From contig CAYVZU010000108.1 of NCBI GenBank assembly GCA_964455935.1, forward strand, positions 1 through 13,533: 13,533 bases of DNA, given 5' to 3'. Each line of letters starts with the position of its first letter. Positions within the stretch are counted from its first letter, which is position 1. Shown here one piece after another: positions 1 to 6,517 of this stretch. The notes under the pieces are model-generated. The model was not told where the DNA came from. It made no database searches and saw only the letters and a program-made list of their open reading frames with translations. Source of the DNA: CAYVZU01 sp964455935. Lineage in GTDB: Bacteria > Fibrobacterota > CAYVZU01. The translations under genes and the position numbers were made by a program.

Positions 1-40
1 GATATGGCGAGGCTTTCTAAAAGTCGAGATGGGACAAGAG

Positions 41-72
41 GTTGCCGCTATTTCGCCGCGGGCAACTGCGGC
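41..72 (+). repeat. Two mutually exclusive inverted repeats upstream of the promoter
   Basis: GTTGCC (41-46) can pair with GGCAAC (61-66), extended inward by GC/GC with one bulged base. Alternatively GCCGC (55-59) can pair with GCGGC (68-72). The two pairings share bases and cannot form together. The repeats lie just upstream of the sigma54-like element, so if that start site is right they are not transcribed and would act as DNA, for example as an activator half-site pair. If transcription starts further upstream they could be alternative RNA hairpins. The function is unknown and chance pairing in GC-rich DNA is possible. Confidence 0.3.
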
Positions 73-83
73 ATTTAGGTTTA

Positions 84-98
84 TGGCAGATTTTTTGC
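84..98 (+). promoter_or_regulatory. Probable sigma54 (RpoN) promoter, -24/-12 element
   Basis: The 15-base element TGGCAGATTTTTTGC matches the RpoN consensus TGGCAC-N5-TTGC at every fixed position but one (the C of GGCAC is G here). The invariant GG (85-86) and GC (97-98) are exactly ten bases apart. Transcription would begin near 110, about 23 bases before the ATG at 133. That fits the AGGA ribosome site at 123-126. In exosortase/PEP-CTERM bacteria, EPS and PEP-CTERM genes are known to depend on RpoN with the PrsK/PrsR pair, and the downstream genes fit that setting. No obvious sigma70 -35/-10 pair was seen as an alternative. This is seen by eye only and has not been tested. Confidence 0.55.
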
Positions 99-101
99 GA
101 T

Positions 102-114
102 TTGGAATTTCCAA
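102..114 (+). repeat. 13-bp odd palindrome at the predicted transcription start
   Basis: TTGGAA-T-TTCCAA is a perfect six-base inverted repeat around one central base. It lies just after the -12 element and covers the expected start site near 110. It looks like a small operator but could be chance. No second copy was noticed in the window. Confidence 0.25.
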
Positions 115-132
115 GGATAGGTAGGATCGCGC

Positions 133-480
133 ATGCGGAATGTTTTCATCCCCACACTCTTTTCGGTCGCGGTCGTCGCGGTCTCCGTGCTTCCGTCGCA
201 TACGCAACCGGCGGGGACCGTTTTGATGGCCTCGTGGGGGATTCACCCAGGCCCCGCCGCATCATCCGCCCCGAAAGGCTTGGATCATGGCCGGTCCGCG
301 AAACACGCGCCGGTCCGAAATCCGGGCTTGTCGCAATACCGCAATGCCGGGATGATTGCCATTTTTCTGACCGGCTTTCTTCTTGTCTGGAAACTGGGCT
401 GGATTCATCGCCGGCTTTCCGAGGAAGACCATCCGGCTCTCCGGCCGGACAGCCGCAACGTTCCCGTCCCACTAAACTGA
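133..480 (+). CDS. Small hypothetical membrane protein with two hydrophobic segments
   Basis: I do not recognise a family for this 115-residue protein. The start at 133 has AGGA at 123-126, six bases upstream. The N-terminus (about residues 4-20) is a signal-like hydrophobic stretch after an Arg. A low-complexity Ala/Pro/His/Gly-rich linker follows (about 33-70), then one clear transmembrane helix (about 72-90), then a basic residue cluster IHRR and a polar tail with acidic residues. There is no VPEP motif, so it is not a standard PEP-CTERM protein. It is the first gene after the sigma54-like promoter and ends 53 bases before the WecA-like gene. This suggests an accessory role in the envelope glycan locus. 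Long open frames on both strands cover the same bases; I prefer this one for its ribosome site and membrane pattern. Confidence 0.55.
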   Translation: MRNVFIPTLFSVAVVAVSVLPSHTQPAGTVLMASWGIHPGPAASSAPKGLDHGRSAKHAPVRNPGLSQYRNAGMIAIFLTGFLLVWKLGWIHRRLSEEDHPALRPDSRNVPVPLN

Positions 481-485
481 AGCTG

Positions 486-506
486 CCGGGGCTCCGTTTC
501 CCCCGG
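486..506 (+). repeat. GC-rich hairpin between first two genes
   Basis: CCGGGG (486-491) pairs with CCCCGG (501-506) across a nine-base loop. No T-run follows, so this is not a typical intrinsic terminator. It may be an mRNA stabiliser or chance. Confidence 0.25.
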
Positions 507-533
507 GTCAAGCAGACGCAGGAACCTCCGACT

Positions 534-2078
534 ATGGCCCCATCTCTGGCTCTCGTGCTGCTCGCTTTTTTTGCCTCGGGACTGGTGTTGAATACCATTC
601 TGCTGGGCGGCCTTCTTCGCTGCGGTATCGGCAAGCTGTTTGAGGATCCGCCGGGCCGCCGCAAGATCCACCAGAAGACCGTGCCCCGGGCAGGAGGCGC
701 CGCCTTGGTGGGCTCTTTTGTGCTGGCCCTTGCGCTGTGGCCTTCCCTTGCCTCCACCCCGGTTTCCTCTTTGGACGACAATCTGCAAACCATTCTGGCG
801 TTTACGGCGGCCTCTTTTTTCCTGATCGGAATCCTGGACGACACGTTCTCCGTGACAATCCAGAACCGAGCCAAGTTGTTTCTTGAGCTTCTGGCCGCAA
901 CGGAAATCGTTCTGCTGACGAACCTGCATTTTGATTTCTTTTCCACCGGCCAATCCGTGCATTCGCTTGGCTTGACAAGCTACCCGCTTAGCGTGCTTTG
1001 GATCGCCGCCATGGCCAATGCCGTTAACATCATTGACGGTGTGGACGGTCTGGCCGGATCGGTTGTGAGTGCGGCACTTCTGACCTTGGGCGCGCTGGCC
1101 TGGCTTGCGGGCCGGACCCCGGTCTTGCTCTGTTGCGCCCTCCTCCTGGGGCTTGTCTGTGCGTTTCTCCTTTTCAACCGGCCGCCCGCCAGGGTTTTTC
1201 TGGGCGACACCGGTTCGTTATTTCTGGGGGCGATTCTGGGTGTCCTTTCCATGGATGTCGCCCGAAGCGCAACGCGGGTTCCAACACTGGCAATCCTATT
1301 TTTCTGCGGACTTCCACTTCTGGACCTCTGCCTTTCCATGGTCCGGCGCTTTCTGAAGGCCCATGCAGGCGGAGCGCCATGGTATCGTTGTTTTCATTCC
1401 ATGACGCAGGCTGACAACGCTCATATTCACCATCGCCTGGTCCATCGCGGACTGTCGCACAGCCAAACCTCGCTGCTTTTGCTGCTGCTGGCCGCCGGGC
1501 TGGGGGCGACGGCGGTTCTCGTGCAGATGACGTCGTTTCCGCTGTCACTGATTCCGGCATTCTATGCCCTCGCTGTGCTGGCCTGGTTTCTCCATCGGCT
1601 TGATTTCTACCGCCTGAGGATTCTCATTCGCGGCACGGGAAAATCGGCCGTCCATTCACCCCGCATTGCGGTGGCGGTGATTGCGGCCGGTCCGGTTCTC
1701 CGCCAGGCGCTGGGGGCCTACCGCCAAAACGAGTTTGCCTTTCATTTCCTCACCGAGCAGACGGCTCTGCGGCAGAGCGGCTATGCCGCCGTTGTCCTGG
1801 CCGAACCCGAAGAGGGGTTTGCCCAGATCGAATACCCAAGCCGGATCGCGGACGTTCACGGATGCCCGATTCTTGTGATCGCATCGCCCGGTTCATCCGC
1901 CGGGGACTTCTCCGGTCAGGGAATTGTGTACGCCCACCGGCCTGTGTACGTCCCGGCGCTCCTGTTTGAGCTGTACCGCCTGGCCGGGCCCGGGGCGCTG
2001 CGTTCGACTCAACAACACATCAATATTGCCCGGCTCTCCTCCGATGCCGAGCGCGCGTTGTATGTTAAGAAGTTTTGA
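534..2078 (+). CDS. WecA/MraY-family polyprenyl-phosphate sugar-1-phosphate transferase with C-terminal extension
   Basis: A 514-residue integral membrane enzyme that would transfer a (N-acetyl)hexosamine-1-phosphate from a UDP-sugar to undecaprenyl phosphate, starting a lipid-linked glycan on the cytoplasmic face. About ten hydrophobic segments fill residues 1-355. Family motifs are intact: LDD at 101-103, NIIDGVDGLAG at 165-175, FLGDTGS at 222-228, and DNAHIHHR at 294-301 with the His-x-His-His-Arg of WecA-type enzymes. The core is followed by about 140 soluble residues (about 371-514) absent from short WecA proteins. Their strand/helix pattern looks like a degenerate receiver or Rossmann-like domain. 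I chose the ATG at 534 (AGGA at 520-523) because the membrane core begins there; the frame stays open back to 42, but that stretch has no membrane or family features. The 3' end overlaps the next gene by 17 bases. The acceptor sugar (GlcNAc, QuiNAc or other) cannot be read from sequence. Confidence 0.9.
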   Translation: MAPSLALVLLAFFASGLVLNTILLGGLLRCGIGKLFEDPPGRRKIHQKTVPRAGGAALVGSFVLALALWPSLASTPVSSLDDNLQTILAFTAASFFLIGILDDTFSVTIQNRAKLFLELLAATEIVLLTNLHFDFFSTGQSVHSLGLTSYPLSVLWIAAMANAVNIIDGVDGLAGSVVSAALLTLGALAWLAGRTPVLLCCALLLGLVCAFLLFNRPPARVFLGDTGSLFLGAILGVLSMDVARSATRVPTLAILFFCGLPLLDLCLSMVRRFLKAHAGGAPWYRCFHSMTQADNAHIHHRLVHRGLSHSQTSLLLLLLAAGLGATAVLVQMTSFPLSLIPAFYALAVLAWFLHRLDFYRLRILIRGTGKSAVHSPRIAVAVIAAGPVLRQALGAYRQNEFAFHFLTEQTALRQSGYAAVVLAEPEEGFAQIEYPSRIADVHGCPILVIASPGSSAGDFSGQGIVYAHRPVYVPALLFELYRLAGPGALRSTQQHINIARLSSDAERALYVKKF

Positions 2079-2541
2079 GAAAAACAGGCCCCGCCTGCTC
2101 GTGATCTGCCGCAACGCCGCGGTGCGAAACGATCTTGTCACGCTTCTGACCGGCTACGGTTACTATGTCGACTACGTCGACACACGAAAAGCCGGTATCG
2201 AGAGCTTCCAGGAGCACAAGCAACCCATCGTGATCATGGACGTCCCGGCGTTGACCCCCTCTCCGGGACGCGTGTTCCGGCTGTTTCGAGTCTACCGGCG
2301 CAATCCGGTGCTGCTGATCGCCGCGTCGCGCGAGGAGGAGACGCGCCTCTATCCATACCTGCGAAGCGGAGTCTTTGATATCGTTCAACTCCCCCTTCGA
2401 ACCGAATATCTTCCCTTTGTTCTTCGGCGGTTGATGGAACACAGCCGGCTGGCCAACCAGAACGAATTCCTCCGGGGTTTGTTGGGCGTGGTTTTCGCTT
2501 TCTTGCCCCTCTGGATCGGCCTGCTCCTTTACCTGATATGA
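2062..2541 (+). CDS. Tail-anchored degenerate response-regulator receiver (CheY-like) protein
   Basis: This 159-residue protein has a CheY-like alternating strand/helix pattern over residues 10-128 and a single C-terminal hydrophobic helix (about 139-158) ending at the last residue. The candidate phospho-acceptor Asp60 (IVIMD) is present. However, the acidic pair at the end of the first strand is missing (ICRN at 15-18), and the conserved Lys-Pro after strand five is Leu-Pro (110-111). It is therefore probably a pseudo-receiver that is not phosphorylated in the normal way. The helix suggests anchoring to the inner membrane with the receiver in the cytoplasm. It overlaps the WecA-like gene (17 bases) and the deacetylase (ATGA), so it is probably co-translated with them. 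An alternative start is the ATG at 2044. A role in controlling or scaffolding the initiating transferase is inference. Confidence 0.75.
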   Translation: MLRSFEKNRPRLLVICRNAAVRNDLVTLLTGYGYYVDYVDTRKAGIESFQEHKQPIVIMDVPALTPSPGRVFRLFRVYRRNPVLLIAASREEETRLYPYLRSGVFDIVQLPLRTEYLPFVLRRLMEHSRLANQNEFLRGLLGVVFAFLPLWIGLLLYLI

Positions 2542-3417
2542 TCTTCCCCCATACCCCTTTGCGGATTCTCACATTCGATCTCGAAGAGTGGTTCCACATA
2601 CTGGACCATGGCGAGACGGAGAATGTCGCGCGATGGAGCGCGTTCGAGAGCCGCATTCATCGCAACACCGAGCGCATTCTGCGCTTGCTGACCGAAACGG
2701 GCCAGAAGGCGACGTTTTTCTGTCTGGGTTGGGTGGCCGAGAACTACCCCGAGGTCGTCCGGGTTATCGATTCGCTTGGGTTTGACGTGGCGACCCNNNN
2801 NNNNNNATTCCTATGCTCACGCAATTGCCTACACACAGGGCCACGATCAATTCCGCCGCGATCTTACCCGTTCCATGGGCCTGCTTGAATCGATCACGGG
2901 CAAAAAGGTCCGGGCCTTCCGGGCGCCCGGCTTTTCGTTTACGACGGCCAATACGGCCTTTTTCGAAATTCTGCTTGAAGCCGGCATCGAGGTCGACTGT
3001 TCGGTCTTTCTGGCGCCGCGCGCCCATGGGGGGTTCGCCGGTTTTGGGGCCGACGGGCCCGCGCGCGTTTGTGTCAACGGCCGCCATCTTGCGGAATTCC
3101 CGATTCGGCCGTTCCAACTGGGAAACAGGCCGGTTGTGTTTTCGGGCGGCGGCTACTTCCGCCTGCTTCCATATTGGGCAATCCGCTGGTTCACCCGCAA
3201 ATCGTCCTACGTCATGACCTACTTCCATCCGCGCGATTTCGATCCGGGCCAGCCTCTGCTGCACGGGCTGACATGGCAGCGCAGATTTAAAACCTATGTG
3301 GGGCTGGACTCCGCCTTTGGCAAACTCCGCCGATTGTTGACGGAGTTCAACTTCACCGATCTCCGCACAGCCGAGCAGAGCGTCGATTGGCCTGCCTGCC
3401 GCACAATCAATTTCTAA
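2538..3417 (+). CDS. NodB-fold polysaccharide deacetylase, PEP-CTERM/exosortase-locus type (interrupted by assembly gap)
   Basis: A metal-dependent carbohydrate esterase (CE4 family) expected to remove N- or O-acetyl groups from the exported polysaccharide. Motifs visible: FDLEEWF (13-19, catalytic Asp14), the His-x3-His metal motif at 87-91 once the gap is closed, RAPGFSF (125-131), DCS (150-152), and FHPRDFDP (226-233) with the C-terminal catalytic His227. The tail RFKTYVGLD...LRRLL matches the PEP-CTERM-locus deacetylase subgroup, where HPWE is usual and HPRD stands here. The N run at 2797-2806 splits the gene between two frames. Removing the Ns gives one continuous 289-residue protein, so this is not a pseudogene. 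There is no signal peptide, as is normal for this subgroup. The start overlaps the previous stop as ATGA. Confidence 0.88.
2797..2806. other. Run of ten Ns (assembly gap, probably zero real length)
   Basis: Exactly ten Ns interrupt the deacetylase gene. The frames on the two sides agree only if the true gap is a multiple of three. Joining the flanks directly (ACCC + ATTCC) reads Thr-His-Ser-Tyr-Ala-His, which is the motif the family requires at this point. Confidence 0.9.
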
Positions 3418-3448
3418 AGGGCCCCACCGCAAATTCGGATGCGCCCTG

Positions 3449-3454
3449 AAGGGA
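3449..3454 (+). promoter_or_regulatory. Ribosome binding site deciding the start at 3460
   Basis: AAGGGA lies five bases before the ATG at 3460. This favours that start over the in-frame ATG at 3439, which would add seven residues ahead of the Rossmann beta strand. Confidence 0.6.
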
Positions 3455-3459
3455 CTACC

Positions 3460-4431
3460 ATGCGCAATGTCGTTGTGTTTGGCGGAAGCGGATTTGTTGG
3501 AACGCATTTGGAGCGAGCCCTGGCGCCGCGGGTCGAGCGGATCTATATCGCCGACCTTGTCGTCCCGGCAGCGCCGGGCGCCAAGACGTTGTTTGTCCCG
3601 ACGGATGTGCGGGCTCGCATTGACCCGAGTCGGTTTGCCGATCCCCCCGACACGATTATTAATCTGGCCGCCATTCACAAAACGCCGGGCCACTCCGCCT
3701 CGGAATATTTTGAAACCAACATCCTTGGCGCGCAAAACGTGACGCGCTTTGCGCAGGAGCTGGGAATCCGGCGCGTCCTCTTTACCAGCTCCATTTCCGT
3801 CTACGGCCCGGGCGAAGACGAGAAGAGCGAAACCTCGGTTCCCATGCCGGCCATTCCCTATGGGAGTTCAAAGGCAATTGGCGAATACATCCATCGCGAG
3901 CTCATTCCCGGCGGACAGGACCGTCTGCTTTGCATTCTCCGGCCGGGCGTCGTTTTTGGCCAAGGAGAGCGCGGCAACTTCACCCGCATCGCGCACGCCC
4001 TCGAAAAAGGCCTTTTTGTCTATCCCGGCCGCAAAGACACGATCAAGAGCTGCATCTACGTGAAGGATCTGTGCCGTTTGATCGTGCGCTCCCTTCAATC
4101 GAGCCCCGGCAGTTATCTATTCAATGCCTGCTTTCCCCAAACCATCACCACCGAGGCGATCTGCCGGGCGTTTCACGAGGTCCTGCAATATCCCCTGCCC
4201 CGGCTCGTGCTGCCGCAGACCGCGGTCCACCTGTTGGGCCGCCTTTTGCAATTGACCCGAATCGCCCGGCTAATTGGACTGGATATTCACCCGGAGCGGA
4301 TTGCCAAGCTGACGCGGTCAACCTACATTTCCGCCCGGCAACTTGAGGCGAGCGGCTTCCGCTTCCAGTATGGCTTGGCCGAAGCCATCTCCGACTGGTC
4401 AAAGGATTGCGGAGGCAAGTCCCTGTTTTGA
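3460..4431 (+). CDS. NAD-dependent sugar epimerase/dehydratase (extended SDR)
   Basis: This 323-residue protein has the dinucleotide-binding motif GGSGFVG (8-14, Gly8-x2-Gly11-x2-Gly14), an acidic residue after strand two (Asp32, favouring NAD), INLAA (67-71), a Ser-rich strand before VYG, and the catalytic pair Tyr134-x3-Lys138. The fold is that of nucleotide-sugar epimerases, dehydratases and reductases. The exact reaction and sugar cannot be told from sequence. A likely role is supplying or modifying a nucleotide sugar for the glycan begun by the WecA-like enzyme. It is the last gene of the plus-strand set, 42 bases after the deacetylase, and ends 34 bases from the convergent minus-strand set. 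Confidence 0.87.
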   Translation: MRNVVVFGGSGFVGTHLERALAPRVERIYIADLVVPAAPGAKTLFVPTDVRARIDPSRFADPPDTIINLAAIHKTPGHSASEYFETNILGAQNVTRFAQELGIRRVLFTSSISVYGPGEDEKSETSVPMPAIPYGSSKAIGEYIHRELIPGGQDRLLCILRPGVVFGQGERGNFTRIAHALEKGLFVYPGRKDTIKSCIYVKDLCRLIVRSLQSSPGSYLFNACFPQTITTEAICRAFHEVLQYPLPRLVLPQTAVHLLGRLLQLTRIARLIGLDIHPERIAKLTRSTYISARQLEASGFRFQYGLAEAISDWSKDCGGKSLF

Positions 4432-4465
4432 GAATCGGCAAACGGCGGATCTCGCCCGACCCAAT
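4432..4465. other. Convergent intergenic junction without visible terminator
   Basis: Only 34 bases separate two gene sets that meet tail to tail. I see no stable hairpin followed by a T-run in either direction, so the transcripts may overlap at their 3' ends. Confidence 0.5.
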
Positions 4466-5305
4466 TCACGACTCACAATTTACAATTTCTTTTTGGCAGT
4501 ATATCTCAAACGGCCGATCGAAACACGCCAGAAACTCGCCATTCGAAACATCGCTCAGGGTTCCCCAGCGCGGGTCATCGATCAAGCGGATGGTTTGCGA
4601 AGCATGGGCTTCGATCGCGTGTCGCTTGCGCTCCAGCACGCGGTCAATGGCCAGACAGCTGCGGAATTCACGCTTCAGCCGTCCCACATGCTTTAGACTA
4701 TCCAGCAGAATGCGGGGAATCTCCGAGCGGCCGCGGTACGTCAACTGGACAAAAGGCCAGGAGTTCCACGCCCATACCGGGAATTCGAGAACAGCGGGCG
4801 AAAGGCTCTCCTGCGCGAGCGCGCCGGTCACAATGGACCGGCACGCGGCATGGTCGGGGTGCGAATCCAGCCGTGATGGAATCAAGACCTGCGCGGGCGA
4901 TATGTCACGCAGGATCTCCCGCACACGCGTTTGGGCTTCCTTCATGAACAGGCTCAGGCGGCCATCCTCGAAGCCCAGAAAATGAAGTCGGTCCGCCTCC
5001 ACCCCCATCCTGCGGGCGGATTCGCAGGCTTCCTGCTGCCGAACGCGAACAAGCCACTGCGCGTCAACCAGATGACCGTGCGAGCGGCGGCCGTCGGTCA
5101 TGTAGACAACATAGACATCGGCGAGGCATTCGCGTTTGCGCAGAATCAGGCCGCCGCAACCAAGGACATCATCGTCCGGGTGCGGTGCAAATACGACCGC
5201 TTTGGCCGGAAGAGCGAAGGTCATGTTTTCAGGTCGGGACAGGCAGCCAACAGCCAGCCGTTTGGCCCATTGCCGCATTCGCGGAAAGCCTGTTTGAGAC
5301 GTCAT
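4466..5305 (-). CDS. LmbE/PIG-L family zinc-dependent N-deacetylase
   Basis: A 279-residue cytoplasmic enzyme of the GlcNAc-PI de-N-acetylase (PIG-L/LmbE, CE14) family. It carries the zinc and catalytic motif PHPDDDVLG (41-49: His42, Asp44, Asp45) and the distal HPDH (149-152). Members remove the N-acetyl group from a GlcNAc unit on a lipid or small-molecule glycoside, as in GPI anchor, mycothiol and bacillithiol synthesis. The ATG overlaps the stop of the GT4 gene (ATGA), so the two are probably co-translated and may act in sequence: sugar transfer, then deacetylation. It is the last gene of the minus-strand set. The first 30 or so residues are not typical of the domain core; a later start at Met28 is possible. 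The substrate is unknown. Confidence 0.88.
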   Translation of the reverse strand: MTSQTGFPRMRQWAKRLAVGCLSRPENMTFALPAKAVVFAPHPDDDVLGCGGLILRKRECLADVYVVYMTDGRRSHGHLVDAQWLVRVRQQEACESARRMGVEADRLHFLGFEDGRLSLFMKEAQTRVREILRDISPAQVLIPSRLDSHPDHAACRSIVTGALAQESLSPAVLEFPVWAWNSWPFVQLTYRGRSEIPRILLDSLKHVGRLKREFRSCLAIDRVLERKRHAIEAHASQTIRLIDDPRWGTLSDVSNGEFLACFDRPFEIYCQKEIVNCES

Positions 5306-6516
5306 GCAAAACTCGTTTCGTAGATTGAGGATAACCGCGAGGCGATGCTGTCCCAGGAAAAGTACTGGACCGCCCGCTCCCGGCCTTTGGCACCCATTTG
5401 GTTGCGCAGCTCGGGGTTCGCAAGGAGTTCGGCGATGGAGCGGGCTAGAACACCCGCATCCCCGGCCCCCACAAGGATCCCCGTTCCACCGCGGACCACG
5501 ATCTCCCGCATTCCGCCCACCTCGGTTGCAATAACCGGTTTTCCGTGCATCATCGCCTCCACAAGACTCATTCCGAATGCTTCACTAAAGGAAGGATTCA
5601 CCAGAAATCGAGCGCTTTGGTAATGCGGCGTCAACTCAGTCTGTCCCAGCCCCCCCGTGAAGAGAATGCGATCGTGGAACTCCGGTTGGATGCGGCGGCG
5701 AAGAAACGACAGATAGCTTCCTTCCCGATAAACCTCGGCCAGGGAGGCGACGACCGGCGGTTCGAGGAACTGCATGGGAGTTACCGCTTCGGGCCCCACA
5801 ATCTTCAAAACCGCCCGCGGCCAATCCCGGGCGATCCGCTGAAAAGCGTCAATGAGAACGTGAACTCCTTTTTCAGGTGAAATCCGGCCCACGAACAGGA
5901 TATTGTCTCGATCCTCCGCGGGCAAACCGGCATCCGAAACCGGCTGGGCGCCATTATGAAGCGTACGACACTTGGGCGCCAGGTGCGGAAACCGCAGGCA
6001 GATCCGAGCCGTGATGTATTCGCTGCAGCCGATGACCCTGTCCACGTATTTCACATTTTCCTGTATCCGCGCCGCATCGCCCTGGGCGAGAAAGTCACTG
6101 TGCATATGCAGGACAATTCGGGCTTGCGGGTTGATTCGCCGCATGAGGCGCCCAAACTGCCAGAAGTTGTGAATGTGCACGACCTCACACCCCCAGACTC
6201 TGGCGTGCAGAGCCGCGAAGGTGACATAAGCCAGGGCGAACCGGGACCCAAAGTAGTTGGGTGTGATCCCAAGACGGCGCTTGGCTTCCTTGTGCAAATC
6301 CGACACAAGGTCCCATCCCGCCATGGGCCAGGTACGATAGACCGCCACGCCGCCAATAGCCTCGTGAATGGCTTGACCGGGATGCCTCCGGGCATAGACG
6401 CGGACATTGAAGCGGCCTGCAAGCCGCCGCGCAATCTGGAGAGTCCAGATGGCAATGGAGGAGGCGTTTTGCGGAGGAAACCGGTTCCAGGGCTGATTGA
6501 GAAAGGCGATGCGCAT
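5302..6516 (-). CDS. GT4-family glycosyltransferase (GT-B fold)
   Basis: A 404-residue retaining glycosyltransferase, probably cytoplasmic or peripheral to the membrane. The N-terminal half starts with the strand MRIAFLNQPW. The C-terminal nucleotide-sugar domain begins with ILFVGRISPEKG (206-217) and has the GT4 signature SEAFGMSLVEAM, giving Glu312-x7-Glu320, followed by GKPVIA and a GG-x-x-E-x-V motif. I chose the ATG at 6516 because the Rossmann strand begins there and the preceding stop (TAA) is one base away (TAAGATG); the frame is open a further 27 codons upstream inside the methyltransferase gene. The pairing with a LmbE deacetylase resembles MshA/MshB and BshA/BshB pairs, but the polysaccharide setting favours glycan assembly. 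Donor and acceptor are unknown. Confidence 0.9.
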   Translation of the reverse strand: MRIAFLNQPWNRFPPQNASSIAIWTLQIARRLAGRFNVRVYARRHPGQAIHEAIGGVAVYRTWPMAGWDLVSDLHKEAKRRLGITPNYFGSRFALAYVTFAALHARVWGCEVVHIHNFWQFGRLMRRINPQARIVLHMHSDFLAQGDAARIQENVKYVDRVIGCSEYITARICLRFPHLAPKCRTLHNGAQPVSDAGLPAEDRDNILFVGRISPEKGVHVLIDAFQRIARDWPRAVLKIVGPEAVTPMQFLEPPVVASLAEVYREGSYLSFLRRRIQPEFHDRILFTGGLGQTELTPHYQSARFLVNPSFSEAFGMSLVEAMMHGKPVIATEVGGMREIVVRGGTGILVGAGDAGVLARSIAELLANPELRNQMGAKGRERAVQYFSWDSIASRLSSIYETSFA

Positions 6517-6517
6517 C

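Noticed and set aside
42..533. In-frame extension of the WecA-like gene back to base 42
   Set aside because: The added 164 residues are Arg/Pro-rich with no membrane or family features and start at a non-ATG codon. The enzyme core begins at the ATG at 534.
146..946. A 266-codon minus-strand frame opposite the first two genes
   Set aside because: The product is Arg/Ser-rich and unlike any family. It lies opposite a clear WecA-like membrane domain.
2538..2888. Deacetylase read as a frameshifted pseudogene
   Set aside because: The frame break coincides exactly with the placeholder Ns and vanishes when they are removed, so it is an assembly artefact.
2764..3735. A 323-codon minus-strand frame crossing the N gap
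   Set aside because: It runs through the Ns and opposite two genes with catalytic motifs; its translation has no domain pattern.
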